This document shows positions 36,026 to 44,947 of a stretch of 64,000 bases of DNA, piece after piece (positions within the stretch are counted from its first letter, which is position 1; each line of letters opens with the position of its first letter). Source of the stretch: Streptomyces iranensis (GTDB lineage: Bacteria; Actinomycetota; Actinomycetes; Streptomycetales; Streptomycetaceae); NCBI RefSeq assembly GCF_017874715.1, contig NZ_JAGGLR010000006.1, positions 248,001-312,000 on the forward strand, in the 5' to 3' direction. The notes below the pieces were generated by a model. It did not search any database and had not been told where the DNA came from. It worked only from the letters and a program-made list of their open reading frames with translations. The position numbers were made by a program, and so were the translations under genes.

Positions 36026-36937
36026 ATGGCGACGGGATTCCTGGCCAAGGCGGCCTCAGCGGTGACCCTGCCGGTGGCACCGCTGTACGGCGCCTTCCTC
36101 TCGTACATGATCTTCCACCCGCCCCGCAGACCGCATCACAAGACCCCCGCCGACCTGGGGCTGACCAGCACCGACGTCAACGTTCCGCTGAACGGGCGGC
36201 AGGGCCGCGGGCTGCATGTCTGGCTCATCCCCGGCGACGCCGAGCGGGTCGTGGTGCTCGGACACGGCCTGGGACTCAGCAAGTCCGCGAGCCTGGCGCA
36301 CGCGCGACTGCTCAGCGAGGCGGGCTACACGGTCGCCATGTTCGACCACCGCAACCACGGTAAGAGCGTCGCGGACCGGGCGGGCTGGGGCATGAGCGAC
36401 CGTCACACCGACGACGTGGTCGCCGTGGTGCGGCACATGCGGTCGATGGACGAGTACGCCGCGGCGCGCATCGCCATCTACGGCTTCTCGATCTCGACCT
36501 TCCCCTCCTTCTACATGCTCAAGAGGGAGGACTGCCCGGTCGACGCGGTGGTCTTCGACAGCGGCCCGGCGCTCGAGCTGGCCCCGCTGTTCCGGAACTT
36601 CGTCGCGGCCGGCGGGGTGCCCATCCCGGGCCCGCTGGGCGCCGGTCCCTCCCGCCCGGTCGTGGAGTCGGTCGCCTCGTCGGCCGCCGTGGCGATGCTG
36701 CGGGTGCAGTGGCCGCCGCCGCTCGGGGGGGCGTACGAGCGCACCCCGATGCTCTTCCTGGCCGGTGAGCGCGACACCATGATCCCCGCCTCGGGGGTCC
36801 GGGCGCTGGCCGAGCGCTATCCGCTGGCCGAGGTGCACACCCTGCCCGACACCGAGCATCTGCAGGGCATCAAGACCCAGCCGGAGACGTACGCGGAGAC
36901 CGTCCTGGCCTTCCTGGAGCGGACGCTCAAGGACTGA
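36026..36937 (+). CDS. Alpha/beta hydrolase with GFSxS nucleophile motif (paralogue A)
   Basis: The 303-residue protein begins with a hydrophobic helix (VTLPVAPLYGAFLSYMIF) and an HPPRRPHH segment, then a serine hydrolase fold: VVVLGHGLGLSKSASLAHA, FDHRNHGKS, and the nucleophile in AIYGFSISTFPS. GFSIS replaces the normal GxSxG. The acid is in FLAGERDTMIP and the histidine in LPDTEHLQG. It is clearly paralogous to 38815-39744 on the other side of the biotin carboxylase gene. ATG 36026 was chosen over an upstream TTG because GGGGG lies 10 nt away. A lipid or thioester substrate is plausible. Confidence 0.82.
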   Translation: MATGFLAKAASAVTLPVAPLYGAFLSYMIFHPPRRPHHKTPADLGLTSTDVNVPLNGRQGRGLHVWLIPGDAERVVVLGHGLGLSKSASLAHARLLSEAGYTVAMFDHRNHGKSVADRAGWGMSDRHTDDVVAVVRHMRSMDEYAAARIAIYGFSISTFPSFYMLKREDCPVDAVVFDSGPALELAPLFRNFVAAGGVPIPGPLGAGPSRPVVESVASSAAVAMLRVQWPPPLGGAYERTPMLFLAGERDTMIPASGVRALAERYPLAEVHTLPDTEHLQGIKTQPETYAETVLAFLERTLKD

Positions 36938-36938
36938 G

Positions 36939-36977
36939 CCTTACGGTGGGCCCGGCCGGACCCGGCCCACCGTAAGG
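36939..36977. terminator. Bidirectional terminator hairpin
   Basis: CCTTACGGTGGGCC at 36939-36952 pairs with 36964-36977 over 11 nt. It lies between convergent genes ending at 36937 and 36994, so it ends both the hydrolase transcript and the long PKS operon. Confidence 0.82.
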
Positions 36978-36993
36978 ACGCCATGGCGGCGGG

Positions 36994-38760
36994 TCAGTCC
37001 TTGAGTTCGCAGATCACCGCGCCCGCGCTGACCGAGGCGCCGACGTCCGCGTTCAGGTTCTTGACGATGCCCGCGCGGTGGGCGTTGAGGGGCTGCTCCA
37101 TCTTCATGGCCTCCAGGACCACGATGAGATCGCCCTCGGCCACCGTGTCGCCCTCGCCCACGGCCACCTTGACGATGGTGCCCTGCATCGGGGAGGCCAG
37201 GGCGTCGCCGGAGGCGGCGGAGCCGGACTTCTTGACCGCCTTGCGCTTCGGCTTCTTCGAACCGCCCACGGAGCCCGCGGCCTCCCCGGGCGACACCGCC
37301 AGGCCGAGGACCGCCGGGAGGGAGATCTCCAGCCGCTTGCCGCCGACCTCGACGACGACTGTCTCGCGTGCGGTGGGCTCCTCGGCCTCGTCCGCCCCGG
37401 TCGGGGTGAACGGGGCGATGGTGTTGTTGAACTCGGTCTCGATCCAGCGGGTGTGGATGGTGAACGGCTCGCTGGTGAACGCCGGGTCCGTCACCACCGC
37501 CTGGTGGAACGGGATCGCGGTGGCCATGCCCTCGACCTGGAACTCGGCCAGGGCGCGGGCCGCGCGCTGGAGGGCCTGGGTGCGGGTGGCGCCGGTGACG
37601 ATCAGCTTGGCCAGCAGGGAGTCCCACGCGGGGCCGATGACGCTGCCGGACTCCACGCCCGCGTCCAGCCGCACACCGGGGCCGGTCGGCGGGACGAAGG
37701 AGGTCACGGTGCCCGGTGCGGGCAGGAAGTTGCGGCCCGGGTCCTCGCCGTTGATCCGGAACTCGAAGGAGTGGCCGCGCATCGGCGGGTCGTCGTAGCC
37801 GATGGCCTCGCCGTCGGCGATGCGGAACATCTCGCGGACCAGGTCGATGCCGGTGACCTCTTCGGTGACCGGGTGCTCCACCTGGAGGCGGGTGTTGACC
37901 TCGAGGAAGGAGATGGTGCCGTCGTTGCCGACGAGGAACTCCACGGTGCCCGCGCCGACGTATCCGGCCTCCTTGAGGATGGCCTTGGAGGCGGCGTAGA
38001 GCTGGGCGTTCTGGTCCTCGGTGAGGAAGGGGGCGGGGGCCTCTTCGACGAGTTTCTGGTGGCGGCGCTGGAGGGAGCAGTCGCGGGTGGAGACCACGAC
38101 GACGTTGCCGTGGGTGTCGGCCAGGCACTGGGTCTCGACGTGGCGTGGTTTGTCCAGGTAGCGCTCGACGAAGCATTCGCCGCGGCCGAAGGCGGCCACG
38201 GCCTCGCGGACGGCGGAGTCGTAGAGCTCGGGGACTTCTTCCATCGTGCGGGCGACCTTCAGGCCGCGGCCGCCGCCGCCGAAGGCGGCTTTGATGGCGA
38301 TGGGCAGGCCGTGCTGCCCGGCGAAGGCCAGGACTTCCTCGGCCCCGGAGACGGGGTCGGGGGTGCCGGCGACCAGCGGGGCGCCGGCGCGCTGGGCGAT
38401 GTGGCGGGCGGCGACCTTGTCGCCCAGGTCGCGGATGGCGTGTGGCGGGGGGCCGATCCAGGTCAGTCCCGCGTCGAGGACGGCCTGGGCGAACTCGGCG
38501 TTCTCGGAGAGGAATCCGTAGCCGGGGTGGACGGCGTCGGCGCCGGATTCGGCGGCCGCGGCCAGGACCTTGGCCTGGTCGAGATAGCTGGCCGCCGGGG
38601 TGTCACCGCCCAGTGCATAGGCTTCATCGGCCGCGCGCACATGACATGCGTCCCGGTCCGGATCGGCGTAGACGGCTACGCTCGCGATCCCGGCATCCCG
38701 GCAGGCACGGGCAACACGGACAGCGATCTCGCCACGGTTGGCGATGAGCACCTTTTGCAT
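36994..38760 (-). CDS. Acyl-CoA carboxylase alpha subunit (biotin carboxylase-BCCP)
   Basis: The 588-residue protein joins a biotin carboxylase (1-450; [20 protein letters not shown]-grasp loop [26 protein letters not shown]) to a C-terminal biotinyl domain. The modified lysine is in VLEAMKMEQ. Streptomyces AccA2-type subunits pair with a carboxyltransferase beta subunit to make malonyl- or methylmalonyl-CoA. No beta subunit lies in the window. Its place at the end of the PKS operon suggests it boosts malonyl-CoA for the malonyltransferase at 42737. Confidence 0.93.
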   Translation of the reverse strand: MQKVLIANRGEIAVRVARACRDAGIASVAVYADPDRDACHVRAADEAYALGGDTPAASYLDQAKVLAAAAESGADAVHPGYGFLSENAEFAQAVLDAGLTWIGPPPHAIRDLGDKVAARHIAQRAGAPLVAGTPDPVSGAEEVLAFAGQHGLPIAIKAAFGGGGRGLKVARTMEEVPELYDSAVREAVAAFGRGECFVERYLDKPRHVETQCLADTHGNVVVVSTRDCSLQRRHQKLVEEAPAPFLTEDQNAQLYAASKAILKEAGYVGAGTVEFLVGNDGTISFLEVNTRLQVEHPVTEEVTGIDLVREMFRIADGEAIGYDDPPMRGHSFEFRINGEDPGRNFLPAPGTVTSFVPPTGPGVRLDAGVESGSVIGPAWDSLLAKLIVTGATRTQALQRAARALAEFQVEGMATAIPFHQAVVTDPAFTSEPFTIHTRWIETEFNNTIAPFTPTGADEAEEPTARETVVVEVGGKRLEISLPAVLGLAVSPGEAAGSVGGSKKPKRKAVKKSGSAASGDALASPMQGTIVKVAVGEGDTVAEGDLIVVLEAMKMEQPLNAHRAGIVKNLNADVGASVSAGAVICELKD

Positions 38761-38814
38761 GCTCTCTCTTCCCTCTTCCGAAAAGTTCCGTCCCGTCGGG
38801 GACGGTCAAGGTGG

Positions 38815-39744
38815 CTACCCCAGGGCCCGCTCGAGGAAATCCAGCACCACGCTCGCGTAGCCTTCGGGATCGGTCTCCAGCCCGAGCAGATGCTCGGCTC
38901 CCGGTAGGACGTGCGTCTCGGCTTGGGCATAGCGCTCGGCCAGCGCGTCCACCGAGGAGGGCGGCACGATCGCATCGTGCTCGCCCGACATGAACAACAG
39001 GGGGATCTTGGCGAACTTGCCCGTCGCGGGCGGCGGCCACTGGGCCCGGAGCATGGCCGGTCCCACCGCGCACAGCGTCCGCGCCACCACCGAACGGGCC
39101 GGTTCGCCCTTCAGCACGGCGGGCAGCGGCAGCGCCCCAGCCTCCAGGAACTTGCGCAGCAGCGGCGGGACGTCGTGTCCCGGCCCGCTGTCGCACACCA
39201 GCGCGTCAAGTTCGAACCCGTCGTGCGTCAGCGCCCACATGGACGAGAAGCACGAGAACGAGAAGCCGTAGAAGGCTATCCGCGCCGTGCCGTACCCGCG
39301 CCGGCCGCGCAGATGGGACACCACGGCGGTGACATCGCTCGCGAACCGGTCGCCGAGCCCGAACAGCGCCCGGTCGTCGCTGCTGGCCCCATGGTTGCGG
39401 TGGTCGAACAGACAGACGGTGTACCCGGCGTCGTGCAGGAACTTGGCGTGGCGGAGGCTGTGGTCCTTCGCCGTCGCCATGCTGTGCCCGAGCACCACCA
39501 CCTTCTCGGGGGACCCCGGGCACAGCCAGGTGTCGAGGTGCTTCCGCGCCGCGAAGGGGACCTTCAGCTCGGTGCAGGGCAGCCCGTGGTCCCGGGGGTG
39601 CTCCCGCTGTTCCCGGCGCCGCGGATGGAAGGCCAGATACGCCAGCGAGACCCCGAACAGCGGGGCGACCGGCAGGGCCGCGGCCGAGAGGGCGCGGGCT
39701 CCCAGGGAAGGAGGCCGCGCCGACGTCTGGCGTGGCTCGGGCAT
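38815..39744 (-). CDS. Alpha/beta hydrolase with GFSxS nucleophile motif (paralogue B)
   Basis: The 309-residue paralogue of 36026-36937 has the same N-terminal hydrophobic helix (ALPVAPLFGVSLAYLAFHP), VVVLGHSMATAKDHSLRHA and FDHRNHGASS. Its nucleophile is in AFYGFSFSCFSS, with acid and base regions LFMSGEHDAIVPP and LPGAEHLLG. The second small residue after the serine is again Ser rather than Gly. It is encoded in the PKS operon, 54 nt before accA, so release or editing of pathway acyl thioesters is a reasonable guess. Confidence 0.82.
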   Translation of the reverse strand: MPEPRQTSARPPSLGARALSAAALPVAPLFGVSLAYLAFHPRRREQREHPRDHGLPCTELKVPFAARKHLDTWLCPGSPEKVVVLGHSMATAKDHSLRHAKFLHDAGYTVCLFDHRNHGASSDDRALFGLGDRFASDVTAVVSHLRGRRGYGTARIAFYGFSFSCFSSMWALTHDGFELDALVCDSGPGHDVPPLLRKFLEAGALPLPAVLKGEPARSVVARTLCAVGPAMLRAQWPPPATGKFAKIPLLFMSGEHDAIVPPSSVDALAERYAQAETHVLPGAEHLLGLETDPEGYASVVLDFLERALG

Positions 39745-39854
39745 CTGCGTCCTCCAGGAGGGGGAGTGTCCGTCGGCGGTCAGGGCGTTCTCGTCTCGGT
39801 CTGAACGGGCGGATGGACGGGCGACAACGTGTGAACGAGCGGGCGGGCGAAGAG

Positions 39855-40628
39855 TCAGCCACAGCCTCCGGCATGGCCCGGATCGGCCGACCGGGCGGCG
39901 GCGAAGCCCGCGTCCGGAAGCTCGGCGACGTCCGCGTCCGGCGCCCCGACAAGAGGCGTGTCCCGGGACCGGGAGCCGGACCCGGGTCCGAACCCCGAGC
40001 CGGACCCCGAGCGGACCGAGGCGACGAAGGCCGCCAGCCGGTCCACGCCCCAGAACTTGTCATAGCCGTGGGTGAAGAACGGCACGCCGAACGCCCCTGC
40101 GTCGCTGAGCGCGAGCAGGGCCTGGAGCCCCCGGCCGGCGCGCAGCTCCTCGTCATCGGCGGCCGCCGCCGCCCGTTCGGCCGGCAGCCCCAGCTCCCCG
40201 GCGATGTCCGCGATGGTCGTACGGTCGCAGATGTCGCGGCCCTCCTGCCAGCGCGCTCGGTAGACGCGCTCGATCCAGGCGGGGCCGAGCCCCGCGTCCA
40301 GCGCGAGGAAGTACGGCAGATGGGGCACCTCCCAGACCGGGTCGTGATCCACCGGCCAGCTGACCGCGAGGCCGCGGTCGGTCGTCAGCCGTCGCACATC
40401 CTGGAGGATATAGAGATGCTTCTCCCGGGACATCGCCGAATAGGGGAAGTGATGGCCGTGTTCGGCCATACGGCGCTCCCCTTCCGCGTCCGGCTCCCAC
40501 CACAGGTGCCATTCCACCGCCTGCGCGACATCCGGATAGCGGCCCATCAGATCACGGTAGGCGATCCAGCTGTACGGGCTGCGGAAATTGAAATAGAACC
40601 GCGGTACTTTGCTGCGCTTGGCTGCCAC
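39855..40628 (-). CDS. DsbA-fold isomerase (2-hydroxychromene-2-carboxylate isomerase-like)
   Basis: This 257-residue thioredoxin-fold protein starts with PRFYFNFRSPYSWIAYRDL, where SPYS replaces the redox CxxC. That is the signature of HCCA isomerase-like DsbA relatives. A cis-turn region AFGVPFFTHGYDKFWGVDRL lies near the C-terminus, followed by a low-complexity GSGSGFGPGSGS tail. Isomerases of this class occur in Streptomyces type II PKS clusters making cinnamoyl groups, where they are thought to set a cis double bond before ring closure. It follows the ketoreductase gene by 30 nt. Function here is inferred. Confidence 0.8.
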   Translation of the reverse strand: MAAKRSKVPRFYFNFRSPYSWIAYRDLMGRYPDVAQAVEWHLWWEPDAEGERRMAEHGHHFPYSAMSREKHLYILQDVRRLTTDRGLAVSWPVDHDPVWEVPHLPYFLALDAGLGPAWIERVYRARWQEGRDICDRTTIADIAGELGLPAERAAAAADDEELRAGRGLQALLALSDAGAFGVPFFTHGYDKFWGVDRLAAFVASVRSGSGSGFGPGSGSRSRDTPLVGAPDADVAELPDAGFAAARSADPGHAGGCG

Positions 40629-40658
40629 GTCCGTACCCCCTCGCTCGTCCGTCTCCGG

Positions 40659-41462
40659 TCAGAGGACGATGCCGCCGTCCACCTGGAACACCGCACCGGT
40701 CACATAATCCGCTCCGACCAGGTACGCGACCATGTCGGCGACCTCCTCGGGACGGCCGAAGCGGCGCAGCGGGATGCTCTGTTCCGCCTCCTTGCGCACC
40801 CGGTCGGAGAGCTCGGCCGTCATATCGGTCTCGACAAAGCCGGGTGCCACCACATTGGCTCGAATGCCGTAGCGGCCGACCTCCTTGGCGAGCGACTTGG
40901 TGAAGCCGATGATCCCCGCTTTGGAGGCCGCGTAATTGCTCTGGGTCGCATTGCCGTGGACACCGGCCACGGACGAGATGTTGATGACGCATCCGGACTT
41001 GCGTTTCATCATTCCGAACACCACGGAACGGCACAGGTGATAGGTGCCGTCCAGGTTGACCTCCAGGACGCCGTGCCACTCCTCGTCCGTCATCAGCAGC
41101 AGCGGATTGTCCCGGGTGATCCCGGCGGAGGTGACCGCGACCTCGACCGGGCCGAGCGACTCCTCGGCGAAGGCGACCAGCTCGCGCACCGCGCCCGCGT
41201 CGCGGACGTCCGTCTGCCGGCCGAGCACCCGCCCGCCGCCGAGCCGCGCCGCCTCCTCCTCCAGTTCACGGGCGGCGTCGGGGCTGGAGCGATGGCAGAA
41301 CGCCACATCGAGACCGTCCCGGGCCAGCCGGAGCACGGTGGCCCGGCCTATGCCGCGGGAGCCGCCGGAGACCAGCGCGACGCGCGGCGTCGGCCTCTCC
41401 TCAGGCGTCGGCTCCTCGTCACCGGATGCGCGGCCCGTGTCGTCGGATATTCGGTCGGACAT
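40659..41462 (-). CDS. 3-oxoacyl-ACP reductase (FabG-type ketoreductase)
   Basis: The 267-residue SDR has a TGxxxGxG variant (VSGGSRGIGRA), the structural NAG-like motif as TSAGITRDN, and the catalytic triad region INISSVAG plus YAASKAG. FabG hallmarks (NVVAPGFVETDMT, VDGG near the end) are present. It has a 25-residue acidic N-terminal extension. It should reduce beta-ketoacyl-ACP made by the KS/CLF pairs. It lies in the core operon between the dehydratase subunits and the isomerase. Confidence 0.92.
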   Translation of the reverse strand: MSDRISDDTGRASGDEEPTPEERPTPRVALVSGGSRGIGRATVLRLARDGLDVAFCHRSSPDAARELEEEAARLGGGRVLGRQTDVRDAGAVRELVAFAEESLGPVEVAVTSAGITRDNPLLLMTDEEWHGVLEVNLDGTYHLCRSVVFGMMKRKSGCVINISSVAGVHGNATQSNYAASKAGIIGFTKSLAKEVGRYGIRANVVAPGFVETDMTAELSDRVRKEAEQSIPLRRFGRPEEVADMVAYLVGADYVTGAVFQVDGGIVL

Positions 41463-41496
41463 ACGGTGAGGTCCTTCTCCCGGGGGTGGTGTGCGG

Positions 41497-41988
41497 TCAG
41501 AGCGGGTCGGGCACGGGCGGGGCGGTCAGGTCGGAGGCCGGGCGCATGGTCATCGTCAGCCGCCCTATGGTGAGGGCGGTCTCCTTGCCGACCAGGCTCT
41601 CGCCCTCGAAGACATAGGTCTCGCCGACCTGGCGGGCCAGCCGCACATGATGCTCCACCACATCGCCGGGCACCACCGGCCGGTGGAACTCGGCGTCCGC
41701 GATGCCGCCCAGCAGCATCGCCTTGCCCGAGCGCACATCGGGGTTGGGCCGGTCCCAGGTGACCAGCACCCCGGCCACATGGCACCAGGACTCGATGAGC
41801 ACCGTCCACGGATAGTGGTAGTCCTCCTCGGTCGCCGTGTCCGGCATCCCCTCGTACCAGGGCTCGTTGCAGGTGACCGCCTTCAGCCCGCTCGCCCGCT
41901 CGCCCGGCACCAGCTCGGTGACCCGGTCGACCAGCAGCATGGGGTAGCGGTGCGGCAGCATCCGCTTGATCTCGTCGACGGTGATCAT
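41497..41988 (-). CDS. FabZ-like dehydratase subunit lacking the GHFPG histidine
   Basis: The 163-residue hot-dog protein begins with the FabZ signature MLPHRYPMLLVDRV. The expected NEPxFxGHFPG catalytic stretch reads NEPWYEGMPD, so Met48 replaces histidine. The normal 14-residue His-to-Glu spacing is lost, although a glutamate remains in VLIESWCHVAG (Glu66). It overlaps the next gene by ATGA, and that partner has an intact His/Glu pair. The two most likely form a heteromeric dehydratase, as seen in other highly reducing type II systems. Confidence 0.86.
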   Translation of the reverse strand: MITVDEIKRMLPHRYPMLLVDRVTELVPGERASGLKAVTCNEPWYEGMPDTATEEDYHYPWTVLIESWCHVAGVLVTWDRPNPDVRSGKAMLLGGIADAEFHRPVVPGDVVEHHVRLARQVGETYVFEGESLVGKETALTIGRLTMTMRPASDLTAPPVPDPL

Positions 41989-42446
41989 CCGGCGTCCGCT
42001 CCTCGGTCCTGCTCGCTCCGCTCCCCCGCACCGGCCACCGGGCCCGGAGCGTCCCGGTTCTCGAAGCGCAGCCTTATCTGCGCGGCGGGCCCGCGCCCGG
42101 TGGCCGCCGAGGCCCGGCAGCGCCAGCCACCGTCCTTGCGCGACCAGACGTATTCACTGGTCAGCTCGTCACCGGGGTAGACCGGGCTGAGGAAGCGGGA
42201 GGATTCGACGGCCGCCAGGACCCAGCGTCCGCCCGGTTCGCGCTCCGGCATGGTGGCGAGGGCGCCGCGCTGCACGTACTCCACGACACACACCCCGGGG
42301 AAGATGGCGAACCCCGGGAAGTGCCCGGCGAACACCTTCTCCGACACGCCGACCACGGCCACGCACCGGGCGGGCCGCTCACCGGGGAGGCCAGGGTCCA
42401 CGACCTCCACGGTGCCGTCCACCGGCCCGCACGCCGCCGCCGGCAT
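41985..42446 (-). CDS. FabZ/FabA-like dehydratase subunit, catalytic
   Basis: The 153-residue hot-dog protein retains the active site: His42 in FAGHFPGFAIFPG and Glu56 in VCVVEYVQRG. It lacks the N-terminal LPHRYP signature found in its partner. It should dehydrate beta-hydroxyacyl-ACP to the enoyl form. The start ATG 42446 lies one base after the ACP stop, and its own stop overlaps the partner start. The C-terminal tail is polar and probably disordered. Confidence 0.86.
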   Translation of the reverse strand: MPAAACGPVDGTVEVVDPGLPGERPARCVAVVGVSEKVFAGHFPGFAIFPGVCVVEYVQRGALATMPEREPGGRWVLAAVESSRFLSPVYPGDELTSEYVWSRKDGGWRCRASAATGRGPAAQIRLRFENRDAPGPVAGAGERSEQDRGADAG

Positions 42447-42447
42447 C

Positions 42448-42702
42448 TCACTCCCCCAGCTTCGAGGCGAGCAGGTCGTGCACCTTCCGGAGCGTGGTGA
42501 TGTCCTTCATCTCCCGCTCCTCCAGCTTCACCGAGTACTTCTTCTCCAGGACGACCATGACCTCGAGGGCCATCAGGGAGTCCACGCCGAGGGTCTTGAC
42601 GAAGTCGGCGTCGTCGGTGACGTCCTCCTCGTCCACGTCGAGCACATCCGCGACGAAGGTGCGCAGCTCGTCCATGTCCAGGGCGGCGGTGGCGTCGGCC
42701 AT
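42448..42702 (-). CDS. Acyl carrier protein (ACP 1)
   Basis: The 84-residue acidic protein is a standard ACP with the phosphopantetheine serine Ser42 in TLGVDSLMALEVMV. Helix I and the DVDEEDVTDDADF loop are typical. It lies between the malonyltransferase and dehydratase genes in the core operon and probably carries the growing polyketide. A second ACP (53685-53936) heads the operon, so division of labour between starter and extension chains is possible. Confidence 0.94.
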   Translation of the reverse strand: MADATAALDMDELRTFVADVLDVDEEDVTDDADFVKTLGVDSLMALEVMVVLEKKYSVKLEEREMKDITTLRKVHDLLASKLGE

Positions 42703-42736
42703 GCGGGGGTCTCCTTCCGCTCTCAGAGCGTGGGGC

Positions 42737-43741
42737 TCAGGGTTCGGGGGTGATGAGCTTGGCGAGGGCGGCGGCCGACTCGACCGGGACGGTGAGCGCG
42801 CCGTCCGCGATCCGGCGGATCATGCCGGTCAGCTGACGCCCGGGGCCCAGCTCCACGAACCGGACGCAGCCCAGCTCGCCGGCGAGCGTGCGGACGCTCT
42901 CCTCCCAGCGCACCGGGCTGGTGAGCTGGGCCAGTTCGAGGTCCCGCCAGTGCCCGCCGCTCGCGTACGACTGGGCGTCCACGTTGGCGACGACCGGGGT
43001 GTGCTCGGGGGCGAAGTCCACGGCGGCCAGGGCCGCGCGCAGTTCGTCGGCGGCAGCAGCCATCAGCGGGCTGTGGAAGGCGCCGCCGACGGCGAGCCGG
43101 ATCACCTTGCCCTCGCTCTCCACGGCCAGTTCGGCGAGCCGGTCGACGGCCTCGGCGGTGCCCGAGAGCACGATGGCGCCGGGAGCGTTCACATTGGCGA
43201 TCCAGACCTGGCCGCCGTCCTCCTGGACCCGGGCGACCAGCGCCTCCACGGTCTCCGGGCCGAGCCGCACCACGGCGGCCATGGTGCCGGGCGACTCCTC
43301 GGCGCACGCGCGCATGGCCCGGCCGCGGGCGGCCACGAGGCGGGCGGTGTCGGCGAGCGGCACGGCCCCGGCGGCGTGCAGCGCGGTGTACTCGCCCAGG
43401 CTGTGCCCGGCGCAGGCCACCACGCCGGCCAGCAGCCCGGCGGCCTCCGCCTCGCGGTGGGCGAGCACCTCGGTGGTGAAGACGGCGATCTGGGCGAGGT
43501 CGGTGCGGCGCAGCGTCTCGTCGTCGGCTTTCAGGAGGAGTTCGTCGACGTCGACACCGGTGTACTCGGAGATCTCCGCCACCAGCGCCCAGGACGCGGT
43601 GTCCCGCCACGCCTCGCCCATGCCCGCCTTCTGGGCGCCCTGCCCGGGGAAGACCAGCGCCGTACGGGGCCCCTCGTCCGCGGGGGCCGCAGGGGCCGCA
43701 GGGGCCGCGGGGGCCGCGGCCATCGTCTCTCGGTCCGTCAT
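42737..43741 (-). CDS. Malonyl-CoA:ACP transacylase (FabD-type)
   Basis: The 334-residue acyltransferase has ALVFPGQGAQKAGMG, the nucleophile in CAGHSLGEYTALHAAG, and AFHSPLM, the signature for malonyl selectivity. An alanine/proline repeat (APAAPAAPAAPA) forms a flexible N-terminus. Dedicated MATs are unusual in classical aromatic type II clusters, which borrow FabD, but are common in highly reducing ones. It should load malonyl units on the two ACPs. Confidence 0.93.
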   Translation of the reverse strand: MTDRETMAAAPAAPAAPAAPADEGPRTALVFPGQGAQKAGMGEAWRDTASWALVAEISEYTGVDVDELLLKADDETLRRTDLAQIAVFTTEVLAHREAEAAGLLAGVVACAGHSLGEYTALHAAGAVPLADTARLVAARGRAMRACAEESPGTMAAVVRLGPETVEALVARVQEDGGQVWIANVNAPGAIVLSGTAEAVDRLAELAVESEGKVIRLAVGGAFHSPLMAAAADELRAALAAVDFAPEHTPVVANVDAQSYASGGHWRDLELAQLTSPVRWEESVRTLAGELGCVRFVELGPGRQLTGMIRRIADGALTVPVESAAALAKLITPEP

Positions 43742-43778
43742 CTCAACCAGCTCCTTCAGTTCAGGGGGCGGCGGCCCG

Positions 43779-44897
43779 TCACCGGATCCGCAGCAGGGCC
43801 GCGCCGACCACGCCGTCCCGGTCCACGGTGGTGACCAGGGCGCTCCCGCCGGAGGGGATCTCCTTGCGCTCGGCCATCGCGAGCACGGCGGCGATCTGGA
43901 AGGCCGCCGCGGCGGCGCAGGTGTCCCCGATGGTGTCGGCGGCCGTGATCCTCGGTGGCTCCTTGCCGCCGAGGGCGTCGGCGAGGGCGGCGAGCTCGGC
44001 CTCCCCCTCGGCGCCGGGGGCGCCGGAGTCGGCGACGGCGCTCAGCTCGCCGGGGGCCACACCGGTGCGGTCCAGCAGCCGGCCGATCGCCTCGGCGAGC
44101 ACCGTACGGGCGGCCTTCGCGTCCGCGGCGCAGCCGAACTCCAGGCCCACCACCTCGGCGAGCCCGTCGCGGCCGTGCTCGCGCGCCGAGGCGTCGGGCT
44201 CCAGCAGCCATACGGCCGCGCCCTCGCCGAGCACGGCGGCGCTGTTCCCGTCCGCGCGGGCGTGCCATTCCAGCCAGGCGCGGGCGGAGGAGAACTCCTC
44301 GACCGCCCCGCACAGCACGGCCTCGGCCCGGCCGGCCCGCTGGAGCCGCACCGCGTACCGCAGGGCGAGCAGCCCGGTGGCGCGGCCGCCCGCGATGGTG
44401 GTGTTGGGGCCCCTGAGCCCGTGCCAGATGGCGGACTGGCCGGCCGCGCAGTTCATCACGGTGTTGGGGAACCGGGCCGGGTCCACGTAGAAGGGCTTCT
44501 CGCCCACCAGCGAGTCCCGGGTGAAGTCCATGATGCTCTGGGCGGAGCCGGTGCTGGTACCGAGCGCGAGACCGGTCTCCTCGCCCACCCCCGGCAGCCG
44601 CTCGCCCTCGCCGTACTCCCGTTCCCCGGTCAGCAGATGGCGTATCGCGGTGACGGCAAGGCCGGTGGCCCGGTCCATGGAGCGGGTGCCCTTGCGGCCG
44701 AGGATCTGCCGGATGTGGAAGTCGGGCACGAGGCTCGCCTCGCGGAACGGCGCCGACCACTCCTCGGGGTCCAGCGGCCGGGCGGCCGGGCGGCCGGACC
44801 GCAGGGCCGCGGTGAAGTCGGCCCCGCGCAGTCCCAGGGGCGATACGGCGGTCCAGGCCGAGATGACCGGGGCTGCCCCGGAGGGGGCGTTGACCAT
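43779..44897 (-). CDS. KS-like chain-length-factor type protein (Cys to Arg)
   Basis: The 372-residue thiolase-fold protein aligns with beta-ketoacyl synthases: TAVSPLGLRG, MNCAAGQSAIWHGLRGP, GEGAAVWLLEPDA. The nucleophile region reads GGRATGLLAL, so Arg172 stands where KSs have cysteine. The HGTGT and GHxxGAAG histidine motifs are also missing. It cannot condense on its own and probably serves as a CLF-like partner to one of the three active KSs. ATG 44897 was chosen by domain start. It lies between the malonyltransferase and the DsrE-family trio. Confidence 0.85.
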   Translation of the reverse strand: MVNAPSGAAPVISAWTAVSPLGLRGADFTAALRSGRPAARPLDPEEWSAPFREASLVPDFHIRQILGRKGTRSMDRATGLAVTAIRHLLTGEREYGEGERLPGVGEETGLALGTSTGSAQSIMDFTRDSLVGEKPFYVDPARFPNTVMNCAAGQSAIWHGLRGPNTTIAGGRATGLLALRYAVRLQRAGRAEAVLCGAVEEFSSARAWLEWHARADGNSAAVLGEGAAVWLLEPDASAREHGRDGLAEVVGLEFGCAADAKAARTVLAEAIGRLLDRTGVAPGELSAVADSGAPGAEGEAELAALADALGGKEPPRITAADTIGDTCAAAAAFQIAAVLAMAERKEIPSGGSALVTTVDRDGVVGAALLRIR

Positions 44898-44947
44898 GGG
44901 TACGGGTACTCCTTCGGTAGGGCCCAGGGGGCCGTGGGAGGGGCGGG

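Noticed and set aside
37078..38907. A 609-codon open frame on the forward strand across the biotin carboxylase gene
   Set aside because: The opposite strand encodes a complete AccA2-type protein with all motifs; the forward frame is a GC-bias shadow.
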